Assembly (NCBI RefSeq): GCF_900609045.1
Contig: NZ_UXAV01000042.1
Coordinates: 124,001-188,000, forward strand
Direction: 5' to 3'
Length of the DNA: 64,000 nucleotides
Source: Filibacter tadaridae
Lineage (GTDB): Bacteria > Bacillota > Bacilli > Bacillales_A > Planococcaceae
In this document: positions 26,368 through 34,868 of the stretch, piece after piece
Layout: every line of letters starts with the position of its first letter
Numbering within the stretch: the stretch's first letter is position 1
The notes under the pieces: generated by a model
What the model saw: the letters and a program-made list of their open reading frames with translations, nothing else
The model's database searches: none
What the model was told of the DNA's origin: nothing
Translations under genes and position numbers: made by a program

Positions 26368-27351
26368 TCATTTTGGCAATTCAATATCTGCCGAATAGAT
26401 ACCCCGTATTGAGCCATCTGCAAGCTTCAATTCAAGTACACCCTCATCAGAGATGCCCATTGCGGTGCCTACGATTGTTTCGTTCAGCATGACGGCACGT
26501 ACTTGTTTGCCTGTCGTATTCGAATAACTTTCCCAGAGTAGTTTAATCGGTCCAAATCCATGTTTTTCATATAAACCCGTAAACAGTTCAAGAAAACTAA
26601 GAATTTTCGCGATTAATTCTGCACGGTCAACTGGTTTGCCAAGTACTTGTCTTAGTGAAGTTGCAATAGGATTCAGTTCTTCCGGAAAATCTGTTTCTAC
26701 TTGATTGACGTTAATGCCGATGCCGATAATAATTGCTTTTACACGGTCAGGGTCTGCTTGTAGTTCTGTTAAAATGCCTGTCACTTTTTTGCCGCCCACT
26801 AAAATATCATTCGGCCATTTAATATCCGGTTCAATCCCCGTGACTTCCTGAATGGCACGTGTGACAGAGACCGCTGCTACAAGGGTCATTTGCGGTGCCT
26901 GTTGCGGCGTAAGCGATGGACGCAAGACAATACTCATCCATATACCTTTACCGCCAACAGAGCTCCAAGGACGTGACATGCGACCCTTTCCGGAAGTTTG
27001 TTCCTCGGAAAGGATAACTGTACCGTCAGGAGCCCCATTTTGCGCCTCGTCATGCCCGATAACTTGTGTAGAACCGCATGTATCGAAATAATGAATACGG
27101 CGTCCATATCTTTTTGTTGTCAAATGCTTTTGGACATTCGCTTCATTTACACGATCAGGTGATGCAATCAAGTAATAGCCTTTTTTTCGTATCGTCCCAA
27201 TTTCAAAGCCATCTTTTTCGAGGTCTTTGACATATTTCCATATCGCCGTCCGCGACAATCCAAAATGATCTGCAATTTCTTGCCCCGAAACTGGTTCACC
27301 TTTCGCCTCAAAAAGCCTTTTCAATAATTCATTTTTCACGGTTGAATTCAT
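26368..27351 (-). CDS. birA: Biotin-protein ligase / biotin repressor
   Basis: A 327-residue BirA. The N-terminal winged helix (VSGQEIADHFGLSRTAIWKYVKDLEKDGF) binds the biotin operator. The central ligase domain has the biotinyl-AMP loop SSGKGRMSRPWSS-like segment (EQTSGKGRMSRPW) and KWPNDILVGGKKVTGIL. The C-terminal beta barrel follows. It biotinylates acyl carrier proteins such as AccB and represses biotin genes. It overlaps cca by 23 bp. The ribosome site is weak (AAAGGA, about 12 bases away). Confidence 0.96.
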   Translation of the reverse strand: MNSTVKNELLKRLFEAKGEPVSGQEIADHFGLSRTAIWKYVKDLEKDGFEIGTIRKKGYYLIASPDRVNEANVQKHLTTKRYGRRIHYFDTCGSTQVIGHDEAQNGAPDGTVILSEEQTSGKGRMSRPWSSVGGKGIWMSIVLRPSLTPQQAPQMTLVAAVSVTRAIQEVTGIEPDIKWPNDILVGGKKVTGILTELQADPDRVKAIIIGIGINVNQVETDFPEELNPIATSLRQVLGKPVDRAELIAKILSFLELFTGLYEKHGFGPIKLLWESYSNTTGKQVRAVMLNETIVGTAMGISDEGVLELKLADGSIRGIYSADIELPK

Positions 27352-28519
27352 GTAAAAACCATTCCTTTATTTTTCTTGGATCATTTTCACATTGTCCATG
27401 AAGAACAGCATGCTCAATTTTCCCGATCCATTCACCTATCCATTTTCCGCCCTTGATATTCATCCACTTTATTAAATCGCTACCACTAACATGTAAATCC
27501 GATTTTGAGTGAATTGGTAACGCCAGTTTATTTTTTTTAATTTGTTCAGCTGTAAGCGTCTGTTCACTTAAACAAAGTGAACGAAATATTTTCTCCGTTG
27601 TAACAAGTACGTCTAAATCATATTTGTAATAATCATCTGCAGAAAAAGAATGTTTCAGTCGATTTTCAAATGCATCATGTATGGATGTTAAAAAACTTTT
27701 TTCGGCATTTGACAGCTTGTAAGAATTCGCCATCGATGAAGCCGGAAAATCACCGGCTATCATCATGCACGCCCACCCCTCCGATGACGTAGAAAATGGC
27801 GCTAAACGACCCAGTTTCTCTTTATCATCTGGGAACAAGGGTAAATGTGTGGCTAATCCGGATTCATGTAGGTAACGGATAGCTTTCTCCGGGTGAACAC
27901 CAGAAAATAACTTGTCCATTTCAGCTTTTAGCCGTTCGACAGAAACCAATCGAATTTGTTGGGCATTGTCTGTAATCGCTTTACAAGTTGCATCCTCTAT
28001 ATCGTAACCCAATACAGACGTAAAACGAATGGCACGAATCATACGTAAGGCATCCTCTTTGAAACGATCCGAAGCATTTCCGACTGCCCGAATCAACTGA
28101 CGATTCATATCTTCTACCCCATCGAATAAATCGATAAGTTTACCATCCCTTGTCATCGCAAGCGCATTCATGGTGAAATCACGACGTATCAAATCTTCCT
28201 TAAGTGATTTGACGAATTGTACGCTATCCGGTCGTCTATGGTCTGAATAAGTTCCTTCAGTCCGGAATGTTGTCACTTCGATTGGTTCGCCATCCTTCAA
28301 AACAAGTACCGTACCGTGTTCTGTACCCAAATCAACTGTTATTGGAAATAATTCTTTTACCTCCAGAGGCTCAGCGGAAGTTGCAATATCAATATCCGTT
28401 GCTTCCCTTTGCAAAACATGATCACGTACCGCACCACCCACAAATACTGCTTCAAAGCCAACCCCTTCAAGAATACGTATCACTTCACGACTTGGACCGC
28501 TTCCGAAAAGTCCCGTCAT
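27329..28519 (-). CDS. cca: CCA-adding tRNA nucleotidyltransferase
   Basis: A 396-residue class II nucleotidyltransferase that builds or repairs the 3' CCA of tRNAs. The head domain has VFVGGAVRDHVL with the metal-binding pair in TDIDIATSA, then RRDFTMNALAM and the amino-acid template region EDALRMIRAIRF. The start ATGA overlaps the bshA stop, so it is translationally coupled. Its place between bshA and birA is as in B. subtilis. Confidence 0.96.
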   Translation of the reverse strand: MTGLFGSGPSREVIRILEGVGFEAVFVGGAVRDHVLQREATDIDIATSAEPLEVKELFPITVDLGTEHGTVLVLKDGEPIEVTTFRTEGTYSDHRRPDSVQFVKSLKEDLIRRDFTMNALAMTRDGKLIDLFDGVEDMNRQLIRAVGNASDRFKEDALRMIRAIRFTSVLGYDIEDATCKAITDNAQQIRLVSVERLKAEMDKLFSGVHPEKAIRYLHESGLATHLPLFPDDKEKLGRLAPFSTSSEGWACMMIAGDFPASSMANSYKLSNAEKSFLTSIHDAFENRLKHSFSADDYYKYDLDVLVTTEKIFRSLCLSEQTLTAEQIKKNKLALPIHSKSDLHVSGSDLIKWMNIKGGKWIGEWIGKIEHAVLHGQCENDPRKIKEWFLHEFNREK

Positions 28520-29649
28520 ATTTCATCAGCAACTTCATAATAGAGTTTTTCATATTGCTCCACGATTCCTGCTGATTGAAACTTCCCGCTAGCCGTCATG
28601 AATCCATTTTCTTTAAACGTTTTATGTAATTTATCATCAGTCAGTAGCATGATTACCTTTTCCGCTGCGGTTTTCACATCTCCCAGCGATACGAGAAATC
28701 CATTGACACCATCTTCAATGACTTCTGGAATCCCCCCGACATTTGTAGCGACTGATGGCAGTCCACAAGCGAGAGCTTCCAGAAGTACAAGTCCGAATGC
28801 CTCTTTTTCAGAAAGATGGAACATCACGTCACTCATTGCAAGAAGTTCAGGTAAATCGTCCCTTTTACCGGTAAATATGACGTTATTTTGAAGGCCTTCT
28901 TTTTTAACAAGTGCCTCCATTTTTAGCTTCTCGGGTCCTTCACCAACAATAAGCATTTTTGCATCAACAGATTTGATAATTTCTTTAAAGCTCATAATGA
29001 TATCAGGAATCCTTTTAACTTTTCTTAAATTTGAAATATGAATAATCACTTTTTCATGTGGCTTAATGCCCATCTCAGTTTTTAAGCTACCCGGATCCAC
29101 AGGGCGATATCTCTTTTCATCTATAAAGTTATATACTGTTTTAATTTCTGTTTCAGGGTCAATTAATTTCATCGTTTCCAGCCTAAGCGATTCAGAGACC
29201 GCAGTAGTAATAGCTGACTTATTAATCCCGTAGCGCACTGTATTTCTTAGACCGGGATCACGCCCTAATATGGTGACATCCGTTCCGTGTAATGTGGTAA
29301 TCACACCAATCGTGGAATTAGCCATGTCTTTACCGAGCGCTGCGGAGATTGCATGTGGAACTGCATAATGGACATGGAGCAAATCCAATTGTTCCGATTC
29401 GATGACTTGAGCAATTCGATTCGCAAGCGCAATGTCATACGGCGGATATTTAAAGACAGCATAACCATCAATTTTAACTTCATGGAAATGAATATTCGGA
29501 TATGCATTATGAAAGCGGAATGGTTTACCGGATGTAATATAATGCATTTCATGGCCTTTATCAGCCATCATGATTCCAAGTTCAGTTGCTACAACACCCG
29601 ACCCTCCGAGCGATGGATAGCAAATGATCCCGACTTTTAGTTTTTTCAA
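28516..29649 (-). CDS. bshA: Bacillithiol glycosyltransferase BshA
   Basis: GT4 glycosyltransferase joining GlcNAc to L-malate, the first step to bacillithiol. The N-terminus is LKVGIICYPSLGGSGVVATELG; TLHGTDVTILGRDP and the C-terminal EKEAFGLVLLEALACGLPSVATNVGGIPEV (UDP-sugar E-x7-E) fit. The frame starts at ATG 29658, but AAAGGG abuts that ATG; a TTG at 29649 is 9 bases from it and gives 377 residues, as in B. subtilis. ypdA, the bacillithiol disulfide reductase, is also in the window. bshB1, normally beside it, is absent. Confidence 0.94.
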   Translation of the reverse strand: MKKLKVGIICYPSLGGSGVVATELGIMMADKGHEMHYITSGKPFRFHNAYPNIHFHEVKIDGYAVFKYPPYDIALANRIAQVIESEQLDLLHVHYAVPHAISAALGKDMANSTIGVITTLHGTDVTILGRDPGLRNTVRYGINKSAITTAVSESLRLETMKLIDPETEIKTVYNFIDEKRYRPVDPGSLKTEMGIKPHEKVIIHISNLRKVKRIPDIIMSFKEIIKSVDAKMLIVGEGPEKLKMEALVKKEGLQNNVIFTGKRDDLPELLAMSDVMFHLSEKEAFGLVLLEALACGLPSVATNVGGIPEVIEDGVNGFLVSLGDVKTAAEKVIMLLTDDKLHKTFKENGFMTASGKFQSAGIVEQYEKLYYEVADEI

Positions 29650-29697
29650 CGATTTCATCCCTTTCCGCAGAACATGTTCAGTTTACAAGCCGTGTTG

Positions 29698-30498
29698 TTA
29701 CTCAATAATATTTTCAAGACCATAGACAAAGTCCCTGCTATCCATAACGTAACGGATTGCCATCAGAACACCTGGCATGAAACATTTACGATCGAATGAA
29801 TCATGGCGAATGCTAAGAAGTTCTCCAGCGCCACTAAGAAGTACTTCTTGATGTGCGAGAAGACCTGGAAGTCGGATACTATGTATCTTCATCCCATCAA
29901 AGTCCGCCCCACGCGCACCACTTCTATGTTCTTTTTCATCCGGATGCCCCTGTACATGAGACTGTCTTTCCTGCATGATCATTTCTGCCGTTTTAACAGC
30001 TGTTCCGGATGGTGAATCCACTTTTTTGTCGTGATGCATCTCCAAAATTTCCACGTCTCCGAGATAACGTGAAGCCATCGCTGAAAATTTCATCATCAAA
30101 ACGGCCCCAATTGAGAAATTGGGTGCAATGATTCCACCGACTCGTTGGGCGGCTGACAGTTCCGTTAATATAGAGATGCTTTCCGGAGATAGACCTGATG
30201 TGCCGACAACTGGTCGAATGCCAAGTGCCAAGGCAGATTTCGCATTGTTAAAAACTGCATCGGGATCTGTTAATTCTAAAAGAACATCTGGCTTTTGTTC
30301 ATCAGCAAGTTTTTCAAGCATTGTGTATATGGGTATACCCCCTCGTTCGGCATCTACACCCGTGCTATGTAAAAACATTCCATCGTATTTATAATCCAGT
30401 ACAGCAACAACTTCTATATCTTGCGCTTCCATCATCACCTTAACAGCTGCACTGCCCATACGGCCACGCGCACCTGCAATCGCTACTCTTATAGACAT
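29698..30498 (-). CDS. dapB: 4-hydroxy-tetrahydrodipicolinate reductase
   Basis: A 266-residue lysine/diaminopimelate pathway enzyme. The NAD(P)-binding loop is VAIAGARGRMG, the catalytic His pair lies in EMHHDKKVDSPSGTA (H-H and K), and VVGTSGLS lines the nucleotide site. Diaminopimelate feeds peptidoglycan and, via dipicolinate, spores. AAGGAGGA lies 6 bases before ATG 30498; that ATG shares its A with the ypjD stop (TAATG). B. subtilis DapB is 267 residues. Confidence 0.97.
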   Translation of the reverse strand: MSIRVAIAGARGRMGSAAVKVMMEAQDIEVVAVLDYKYDGMFLHSTGVDAERGGIPIYTMLEKLADEQKPDVLLELTDPDAVFNNAKSALALGIRPVVGTSGLSPESISILTELSAAQRVGGIIAPNFSIGAVLMMKFSAMASRYLGDVEILEMHHDKKVDSPSGTAVKTAEMIMQERQSHVQGHPDEKEHRSGARGADFDGMKIHSIRLPGLLAHQEVLLSGAGELLSIRHDSFDRKCFMPGVLMAIRYVMDSRDFVYGLENIIE

Positions 30499-30833
30499 TA
30501 CAGTTCCTCCTTTTTCGTCCAACGGTTAGCATCACGTTCTTTAAATTTAGTTAAAACTGAGAGAAGCGCCTTGTTCAAATCGATACCTTGCGAATTGGCG
30601 AAACAAATAAGTACAAACAGCAGGTCTCCCGTTTCCTCCTCAAGTGAACGGATTGCTTCCTCGGTTTTTTTCTTTTTCATGCCATAGACATGCTGAACTT
30701 CCCTCGATAGTTCCCCCAGCTCTTCAGTCAGTCTAGCCATCAATTCCATTGGTGGAAAATAACCCTCTTCAAAACCACTTATGTATGCATCAACTTCATG
30801 TTGTAAATTTTCCATTGAATTTTCTTCACTCAT
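30498..30833 (-). CDS. ypjD: MazG-like nucleotide pyrophosphohydrolase YpjD
   Basis: A 111-residue all-helical protein of the MazG/YpjD group. The metal-binding motif is EELGELSREV followed by EEETGDLLFVLICFAN, the E-x2-E and E-x2-D pairs of the family. It probably hydrolyses non-canonical or excess nucleoside triphosphates. AAAGGAG precedes ATG 30833; a TTG three codons earlier is less well placed. It leads a run ypjD-dapB-bshA-cca-birA driven by the TTGACA/TACGAT promoter. Confidence 0.92.
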   Translation of the reverse strand: MSEENSMENLQHEVDAYISGFEEGYFPPMELMARLTEELGELSREVQHVYGMKKKKTEEAIRSLEEETGDLLFVLICFANSQGIDLNKALLSVLTKFKERDANRWTKKEEL

Positions 30834-30854
30834 TATCGCCAACTCCTTTAATAT

Positions 30855-30883
30855 ATCGTAATAATCACTGTCAGTGTTGTCAA
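30855..30883 (-). promoter_or_regulatory. Sigma-A promoter of ypjD-dapB-bshA-cca-birA
   Basis: Minus-strand TTGACA (30883-30878), 17 bp, TACGAT (30860-30855). A palindrome CACTG-T-CAGTG (30866-30876) lies in the spacer and could be an operator. Confidence 0.65.
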
Positions 30884-30905
30884 AAATATAAAAATAGATG
30901 ATAAT
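30877..30905 (+). promoter_or_regulatory. Sigma-A promoter of ypjC, sharing its -35 with the opposite promoter
   Basis: TTGTCA (30877-30882), 17 bp, GATAAT (30900-30905), about 35 bases before ypjC. The -35 overlaps the minus-strand TTGACA because TTGTCAA is nearly its own complement. Confidence 0.6.
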
Positions 30906-30940
30906 AGCGGTACTGTTTTAAAATGAAAGGTGTGCTTCAG

Positions 30941-31813
30941 ATGTTCCAAGGAATCAAATTAAAAAATATATTTTTCATCATGTTAGGTTCAGCTATATTC
31001 AGTTTCGGTCTCGTTCACTTCAACATCCAAAATGAACTTGCAGAAGGTGGGTTTACAGGTATCACGCTTATTCTGTTATTCGCTTTCAAGTGGGATCCCG
31101 CTCTCATGAACTTGTTACTGAATATCCCTATGTTCTTAATCGGTTGGAAACTGCTTGGTAGAAAGGTTTTCATTTATACTGTTATCGGAACCGTGTCCGT
31201 GTCCGTTTTCCTCAAAGTATTCATGTTTTATGAAATTGATATACATTTAAAAGATGATATGTTCCTCGTTGCCTTATTTGCAGGAGTCTTTATCGGAATC
31301 GGGTTGGGCATCATCTTTAGATTTGGAGGAACAACGGGCGGTGTGGACATTATCGCACGTTTGGCCAATAAATACCTTGGTTGGAGCATGGGCAAAACGA
31401 TGTTCATGTTCGATGCAGTTGTCATTGCGGTATCATGGATCGTTTATCTGGATCATCGGTCAGTGATGTATACGCTTGTAGCCCTTTATGTCGGTGCTCG
31501 GGTCATCGACTTCGTTCAGGAGGGTGCATATGCTGCGAGAGGCGCGTTTATCATCTCTGATCACCAAGATGCCATCGCCACTAAGATAACGGCGGATATG
31601 GATCGCGGCGTTACTGTATTTAGGGGTTATGGACATTTCACAAAAGCCGACCGTGAAATCTTGTATTGCGTTGTAGGTCGGAATGAAATTATGCGTCTGA
31701 AAAATACAATTACCTCTATTGATCCACATGCTTTTGTTTCCTTGACGGATGTGTATGATGTCATGGGTGAAGGCTTCACATTGGATGACCAAAAGAATCC
31801 TTTTGACCGATGA
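30941..31813 (+). CDS. ypjC: YitT-family membrane protein YpjC (DUF161 + DUF2179)
   Basis: A 290-residue integral membrane protein with about five hydrophobic segments in the first 190 residues (motifs FSFGLVHFNIQNELAEGGFTG and FRFGGTTGGVDIIARL) and a soluble C-terminal DUF2179 domain (VFRGYGHFTKADREILYCVV). The function is unknown. The frame begins at 30923, but AAAGGTG lies 8 bases before ATG 30941 and yields the B. subtilis YpjC length. Transcribed alone, divergent from ypjD. Confidence 0.88.
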   Translation: MFQGIKLKNIFFIMLGSAIFSFGLVHFNIQNELAEGGFTGITLILLFAFKWDPALMNLLLNIPMFLIGWKLLGRKVFIYTVIGTVSVSVFLKVFMFYEIDIHLKDDMFLVALFAGVFIGIGLGIIFRFGGTTGGVDIIARLANKYLGWSMGKTMFMFDAVVIAVSWIVYLDHRSVMYTLVALYVGARVIDFVQEGAYAARGAFIISDHQDAIATKITADMDRGVTVFRGYGHFTKADREILYCVVGRNEIMRLKNTITSIDPHAFVSLTDVYDVMGEGFTLDDQKNPFDR

Positions 31814-31869
31814 TTTTTATTCATATTTAGTAAGTCATCCAAGTACTACCATTGTTGTATTTGAATATG

Positions 31870-31906
31870 AAAAGAGCCGTCCCGCACTTTAAGGGACGGC
31901 TCTTTT
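31870..31906. terminator. Bidirectional terminator between ypjC and yugP
   Basis: AAAAGAGCCGTCCC and GGGACGGCTCTTTT form a perfect 14-bp stem around a nine-base loop; the flanking genes converge. Confidence 0.93.
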
Positions 31907-31915
31907 GTATATACA

Positions 31916-32587
31916 TCAATCTCTGTTTGTAAATATTAAAAGTAAGCGAACAAGTTCCATTACAGCTACTGCTGTTGCGGCTACATAGGTCATTGCCGCT
32001 GCACTCAATACCTTTTTCGCGGACTTCTCTTCCTCATTTCGAATGATGCCAAGTGACACAATCTGATCCATTGCACGACTTGACGCATTGAATTCAACAG
32101 GAAGTGTCACGACTTGGAAAAGTACGCCAACAGCTAAAAGTGCGATACCTATACCAAGCAATGAATTCATACTTGAAAAAATAATCCCGATCATGATAAA
32201 TACCCAGGATGCGTTGGAAGTAATACTCGCTACAGGCGCAAGACGGTGACGGAAGCGAAGGAATGCGTAGGCTTCTTTATCTTGTATAGCGTGACCGACT
32301 TCATGGGCCGCTATTGCAGTTCCCGCGACAGATGCTTCACGATAATTAGTTGGTGAAAGTGCAACGACTTTTGAAAGTGGATTATAATGATCACTCAAAA
32401 ATCCTTTGCCCTCTACAACTTGCACATCATGCAATCCATTCTGATCAAGAATGAGTCTAGCAACTTCCGCACCCGTCATGCCGGATGTTGAACAAACTCT
32501 TGAATACTTTTTATACGTTTTTTTCACTTTAAATTGAGCATACAATGGTAATAAGATGATAGCTGCTAAGTAAATCCAGAACGACAT
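31916..32587 (-). CDS. yugP: YugP-type membrane zinc metallopeptidase
   Basis: A 223-residue protein with an N-terminal membrane helix (SFWIYLAAIILLPLYAQ), the zinc motif HEVGHAIQ (about residue 104), and two or three later membrane segments (VFIMIGIIFSSMNSLLGIGIALLAVG; C-terminal helix). This matches the Zn_peptidase_2/YugP family, whose substrates are unknown. AAGGAGAGGG sets ATG 32587; the frame is open to 32644. In B. subtilis yugP is elsewhere and ypjB fills this interval, so this is a local rearrangement. Confidence 0.85.
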   Translation of the reverse strand: MSFWIYLAAIILLPLYAQFKVKKTYKKYSRVCSTSGMTGAEVARLILDQNGLHDVQVVEGKGFLSDHYNPLSKVVALSPTNYREASVAGTAIAAHEVGHAIQDKEAYAFLRFRHRLAPVASITSNASWVFIMIGIIFSSMNSLLGIGIALLAVGVLFQVVTLPVEFNASSRAMDQIVSLGIIRNEEEKSAKKVLSAAAMTYVAATAVAVMELVRLLLIFTNRD

Positions 32588-32658
32588 ATATTCCCTCTCC
32601 TTTTTCTTACTACAGCCACATTTTATAACGTAGTGCCCTCTCATCGCAACTAATATAC

Positions 32659-33264
32659 TTATACGCTCATGCTAGCCGACCTATTCTTCAAACTCCAACA
32701 GGCCAAAGCAATACAGGCAATTGATAACCAAAACGTAAAATAACCAATTTGATTCATATGTTTCATCAGGTCATTATAGATTGGCATTTGGCCGAAGACA
32801 TAGTCAATTACATCATTATGCAATGTCCATATGGCGGCAATCGCAATGTGTATGTAAGTGAATCGATACATCCTAATATAAAGAATACCTTGCAAAGCCA
32901 TTGCAAAATGCGATCCGATAAGCATCCAGCCCATCCACCCGATTGAACCAGTTTCAAACAGTGTCAACAAATTCATAACCACTGCCCAGAGGCCATATTT
33001 AACGAGTGTTATTAGTGCAAGTGCTTCAATCAGTTTAAAATTCCGACCTATAATCCACCCGAATATAGCTATTGTAAAAAACAAGCTTGCCGTCGGGCTA
33101 TCCGGAACAAAGATCCAAAACTTTGGCTCTGTTATTTCAAGTTGCCACATATACCAATCGTAACCATATACAGTACCCATTAAATTCACAAAAAGTAATA
33201 GCATAAGAAAAGATTTATGTGACAGAACAAACCATGCCATATTTATCAATGAACTCACAGACAT
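32659..33264 (-). CDS. ypjA: YpjA family membrane protein (DUF1405)
   Basis: A 201-residue protein with six or so hydrophobic segments (for example FLMLLLFVNLMGTVYGYDWYMW and YFTFWLSIACIALACWSL). It contains NDVIDYVFGQMP and TLHND, typical of DUF1405. It lies directly upstream of yugP and after the qcr operon, as ypjA follows qcrC in B. subtilis. The function is unknown. Confidence 0.82.
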   Translation of the reverse strand: MSVSSLINMAWFVLSHKSFLMLLLFVNLMGTVYGYDWYMWQLEITEPKFWIFVPDSPTASLFFTIAIFGWIIGRNFKLIEALALITLVKYGLWAVVMNLLTLFETGSIGWMGWMLIGSHFAMALQGILYIRMYRFTYIHIAIAAIWTLHNDVIDYVFGQMPIYNDLMKHMNQIGYFTFWLSIACIALACWSLKNRSASMSV

Positions 33265-33301
33265 CTCTCCAGAGGATTAAAATGTGTTCATGTTATGTAT
33301 A

Positions 33302-33335
33302 CAAAAGGAGAGTCAGTTTCCTGACTCTCCTTTTG
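33302..33335 (-). terminator. Terminator of the qcr operon
   Basis: A perfect 15-bp stem, CAAAAGGAGAGTCAG and its complement, closes on GAAA (minus strand) right after the qcrC stop. Confidence 0.93.
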
Positions 33336-33338
33336 TTA

Positions 33339-34106
33339 TTACTCAGTAGACAAACCTGAAATGAATTCAGAGAGAGTATGTAACTCTTCCTCTGTACCTT
33401 TAAAAGTTCCACCAGGCATTTCGCCTCTACCGTTTTTAGCGATTTCCGTAATCTCTTCAGCTGTCAAACCTGTGTCTGCTAGTGGCATACCAAGTCCGCC
33501 TTCAAAAGCATCACCATGACAACCAATACAAGAAGCTCCTGCATAAATCTTATATCCTTCAGATTCAGGATCGAATGATACTTCTTCTCTGATTTCACCT
33601 TGTGCTTTCGCTTTTTCCCAGTCATGATTCGCAACTGATTCCCAAGTCAAGTAGAACATTGCAGCGAATGCAAGTAGCATGAATGCGGTTGGAAGTGGTC
33701 TTTTGAAAGGTCGTCGCTCTTTAGTCGTGTCCATAAATGGAACGAGCATCAAAGCACCAATCGCAATTCCTGGCATAACAAGTGCCCCGACAATATTAAA
33801 TGGTCCGGAAGCAAATTCATACTTCAGCAACTGATACATAGATAAGAAGTACCAGTCTGGCAGTGGAACATATGTCGTATCCGTCGGGTCCGCCTGACGT
33901 TCAAGCGGTGACGGATGAGCGACTGTTAAAATTAAGTAACCGACAAGGAAAACGGCACCGACCATCCATTCCTTTAACAGGAAATTTGGCCAGAATGCTT
34001 CCGTTTTACCTGGATACTCTGAGTAGTCTTTTGGGACGTTCGGCATTTTGTTCTCTGCCTTAATGCGCGAATCTCCGACAAATTTCATCCCTTTACCGCG
34101 ATGCAT
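33339..34106 (-). CDS. qcrC: Menaquinol:cytochrome c reductase, cytochrome b/c subunit
   Basis: A 255-residue fusion of subunit-IV-like membrane helices with a C-terminal cytochrome c domain. PLPDWYFLSMYQLLKYEF is the conserved Qo-side motif with P-x-W. Three or four membrane helices follow, then CIGCH (about residue 198), the haem c binding site, with a distal Met in MPGG. The Bacillales complex passes electrons from menaquinol to cytochrome c. AAGGAGGGG precedes the start. Last gene of qcrA-qcrB-qcrC. Confidence 0.96.
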   Translation of the reverse strand: MHRGKGMKFVGDSRIKAENKMPNVPKDYSEYPGKTEAFWPNFLLKEWMVGAVFLVGYLILTVAHPSPLERQADPTDTTYVPLPDWYFLSMYQLLKYEFASGPFNIVGALVMPGIAIGALMLVPFMDTTKERRPFKRPLPTAFMLLAFAAMFYLTWESVANHDWEKAKAQGEIREEVSFDPESEGYKIYAGASCIGCHGDAFEGGLGMPLADTGLTAEEITEIAKNGRGEMPGGTFKGTEEELHTLSEFISGLSTE

Positions 34107-34170
34107 ATTGTCCCCTCCTTAATAATATCTTTGGACGTATTAAAAATTATGAACGGAAGTATATCAAATC

Positions 34171-34845
34171 TTATAGTGGACCTGAAATACCTTGTCTTCT
34201 AATCATGATAAAGTGTGCTGCAAGCAACCCAAGCAAAGCAGCTGGTAGGAAGAATACATGAATCGCGAAGAAACGCGTCAATGTTTGCGCGCCAAGGATT
34301 GTTGAATCCCCCGCAAGGAGAATCTTAATCCATTCGCCTATAAATGGAACAGACGCTGCAATTTCAATTCCTACTTTCGTAGCGAATACAGCTTTCATAT
34401 CCCATGGTAGTAAATAGCCTGTGAAACCAAGTCCAAGCATCGTTACAAAAATAAGAACGCCTACAACCCAGTTCAATTCACGTGGCTTTTTATAAGAGCC
34501 TGTGAAGAACACACGTAACGTATGAAGGAACATCATTACGATAACAAGTGAAGCTCCCCAGTGATGCATTCCCCGCACAATTTCACCGAATGCTACTTCA
34601 TTTTGAAGATAGTATACAGATTTCCATGCATTTTCAATGTCCGGCGTGTAATACATTGTAAGGAACATACCGGATAAAATTTGGATGACAGTGACGAAAA
34701 ACGTCAAGCCTCCGAAACAATAAATGAATGCAGAAAAGTGATGTGCAGGGTTTACGTGCTCAGGTACTTCATGGTCAGCGATATCGCGCCAAATCGGGGT
34801 GATATCCAACCGTTCGTCAACCCAATCATAAATTTTATTTAGCAC
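34171..34845 (-). CDS. qcrB: Menaquinol:cytochrome c reductase, cytochrome b6-type subunit
   Basis: A 224-residue cytochrome b with four membrane helices. Haem-ligating His pairs are visible in MHHWGASLVIVMMFLHTLRVF and in FAIHVFFLPAALLGLLAAHF. GYLLPWDMKA is the conserved PW-D segment near the quinol site. The start is GTG 34845, preceded by AAGGGGG. It receives electrons from menaquinol made through the hepT/menG/hepS products encoded downstream in the window. Confidence 0.96.
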   Translation of the reverse strand: MLNKIYDWVDERLDITPIWRDIADHEVPEHVNPAHHFSAFIYCFGGLTFFVTVIQILSGMFLTMYYTPDIENAWKSVYYLQNEVAFGEIVRGMHHWGASLVIVMMFLHTLRVFFTGSYKKPRELNWVVGVLIFVTMLGLGFTGYLLPWDMKAVFATKVGIEIAASVPFIGEWIKILLAGDSTILGAQTLTRFFAIHVFFLPAALLGLLAAHFIMIRRQGISGPL

Positions 34846-34868
34846 TTCGGTCGTACCCCCTTACAATT

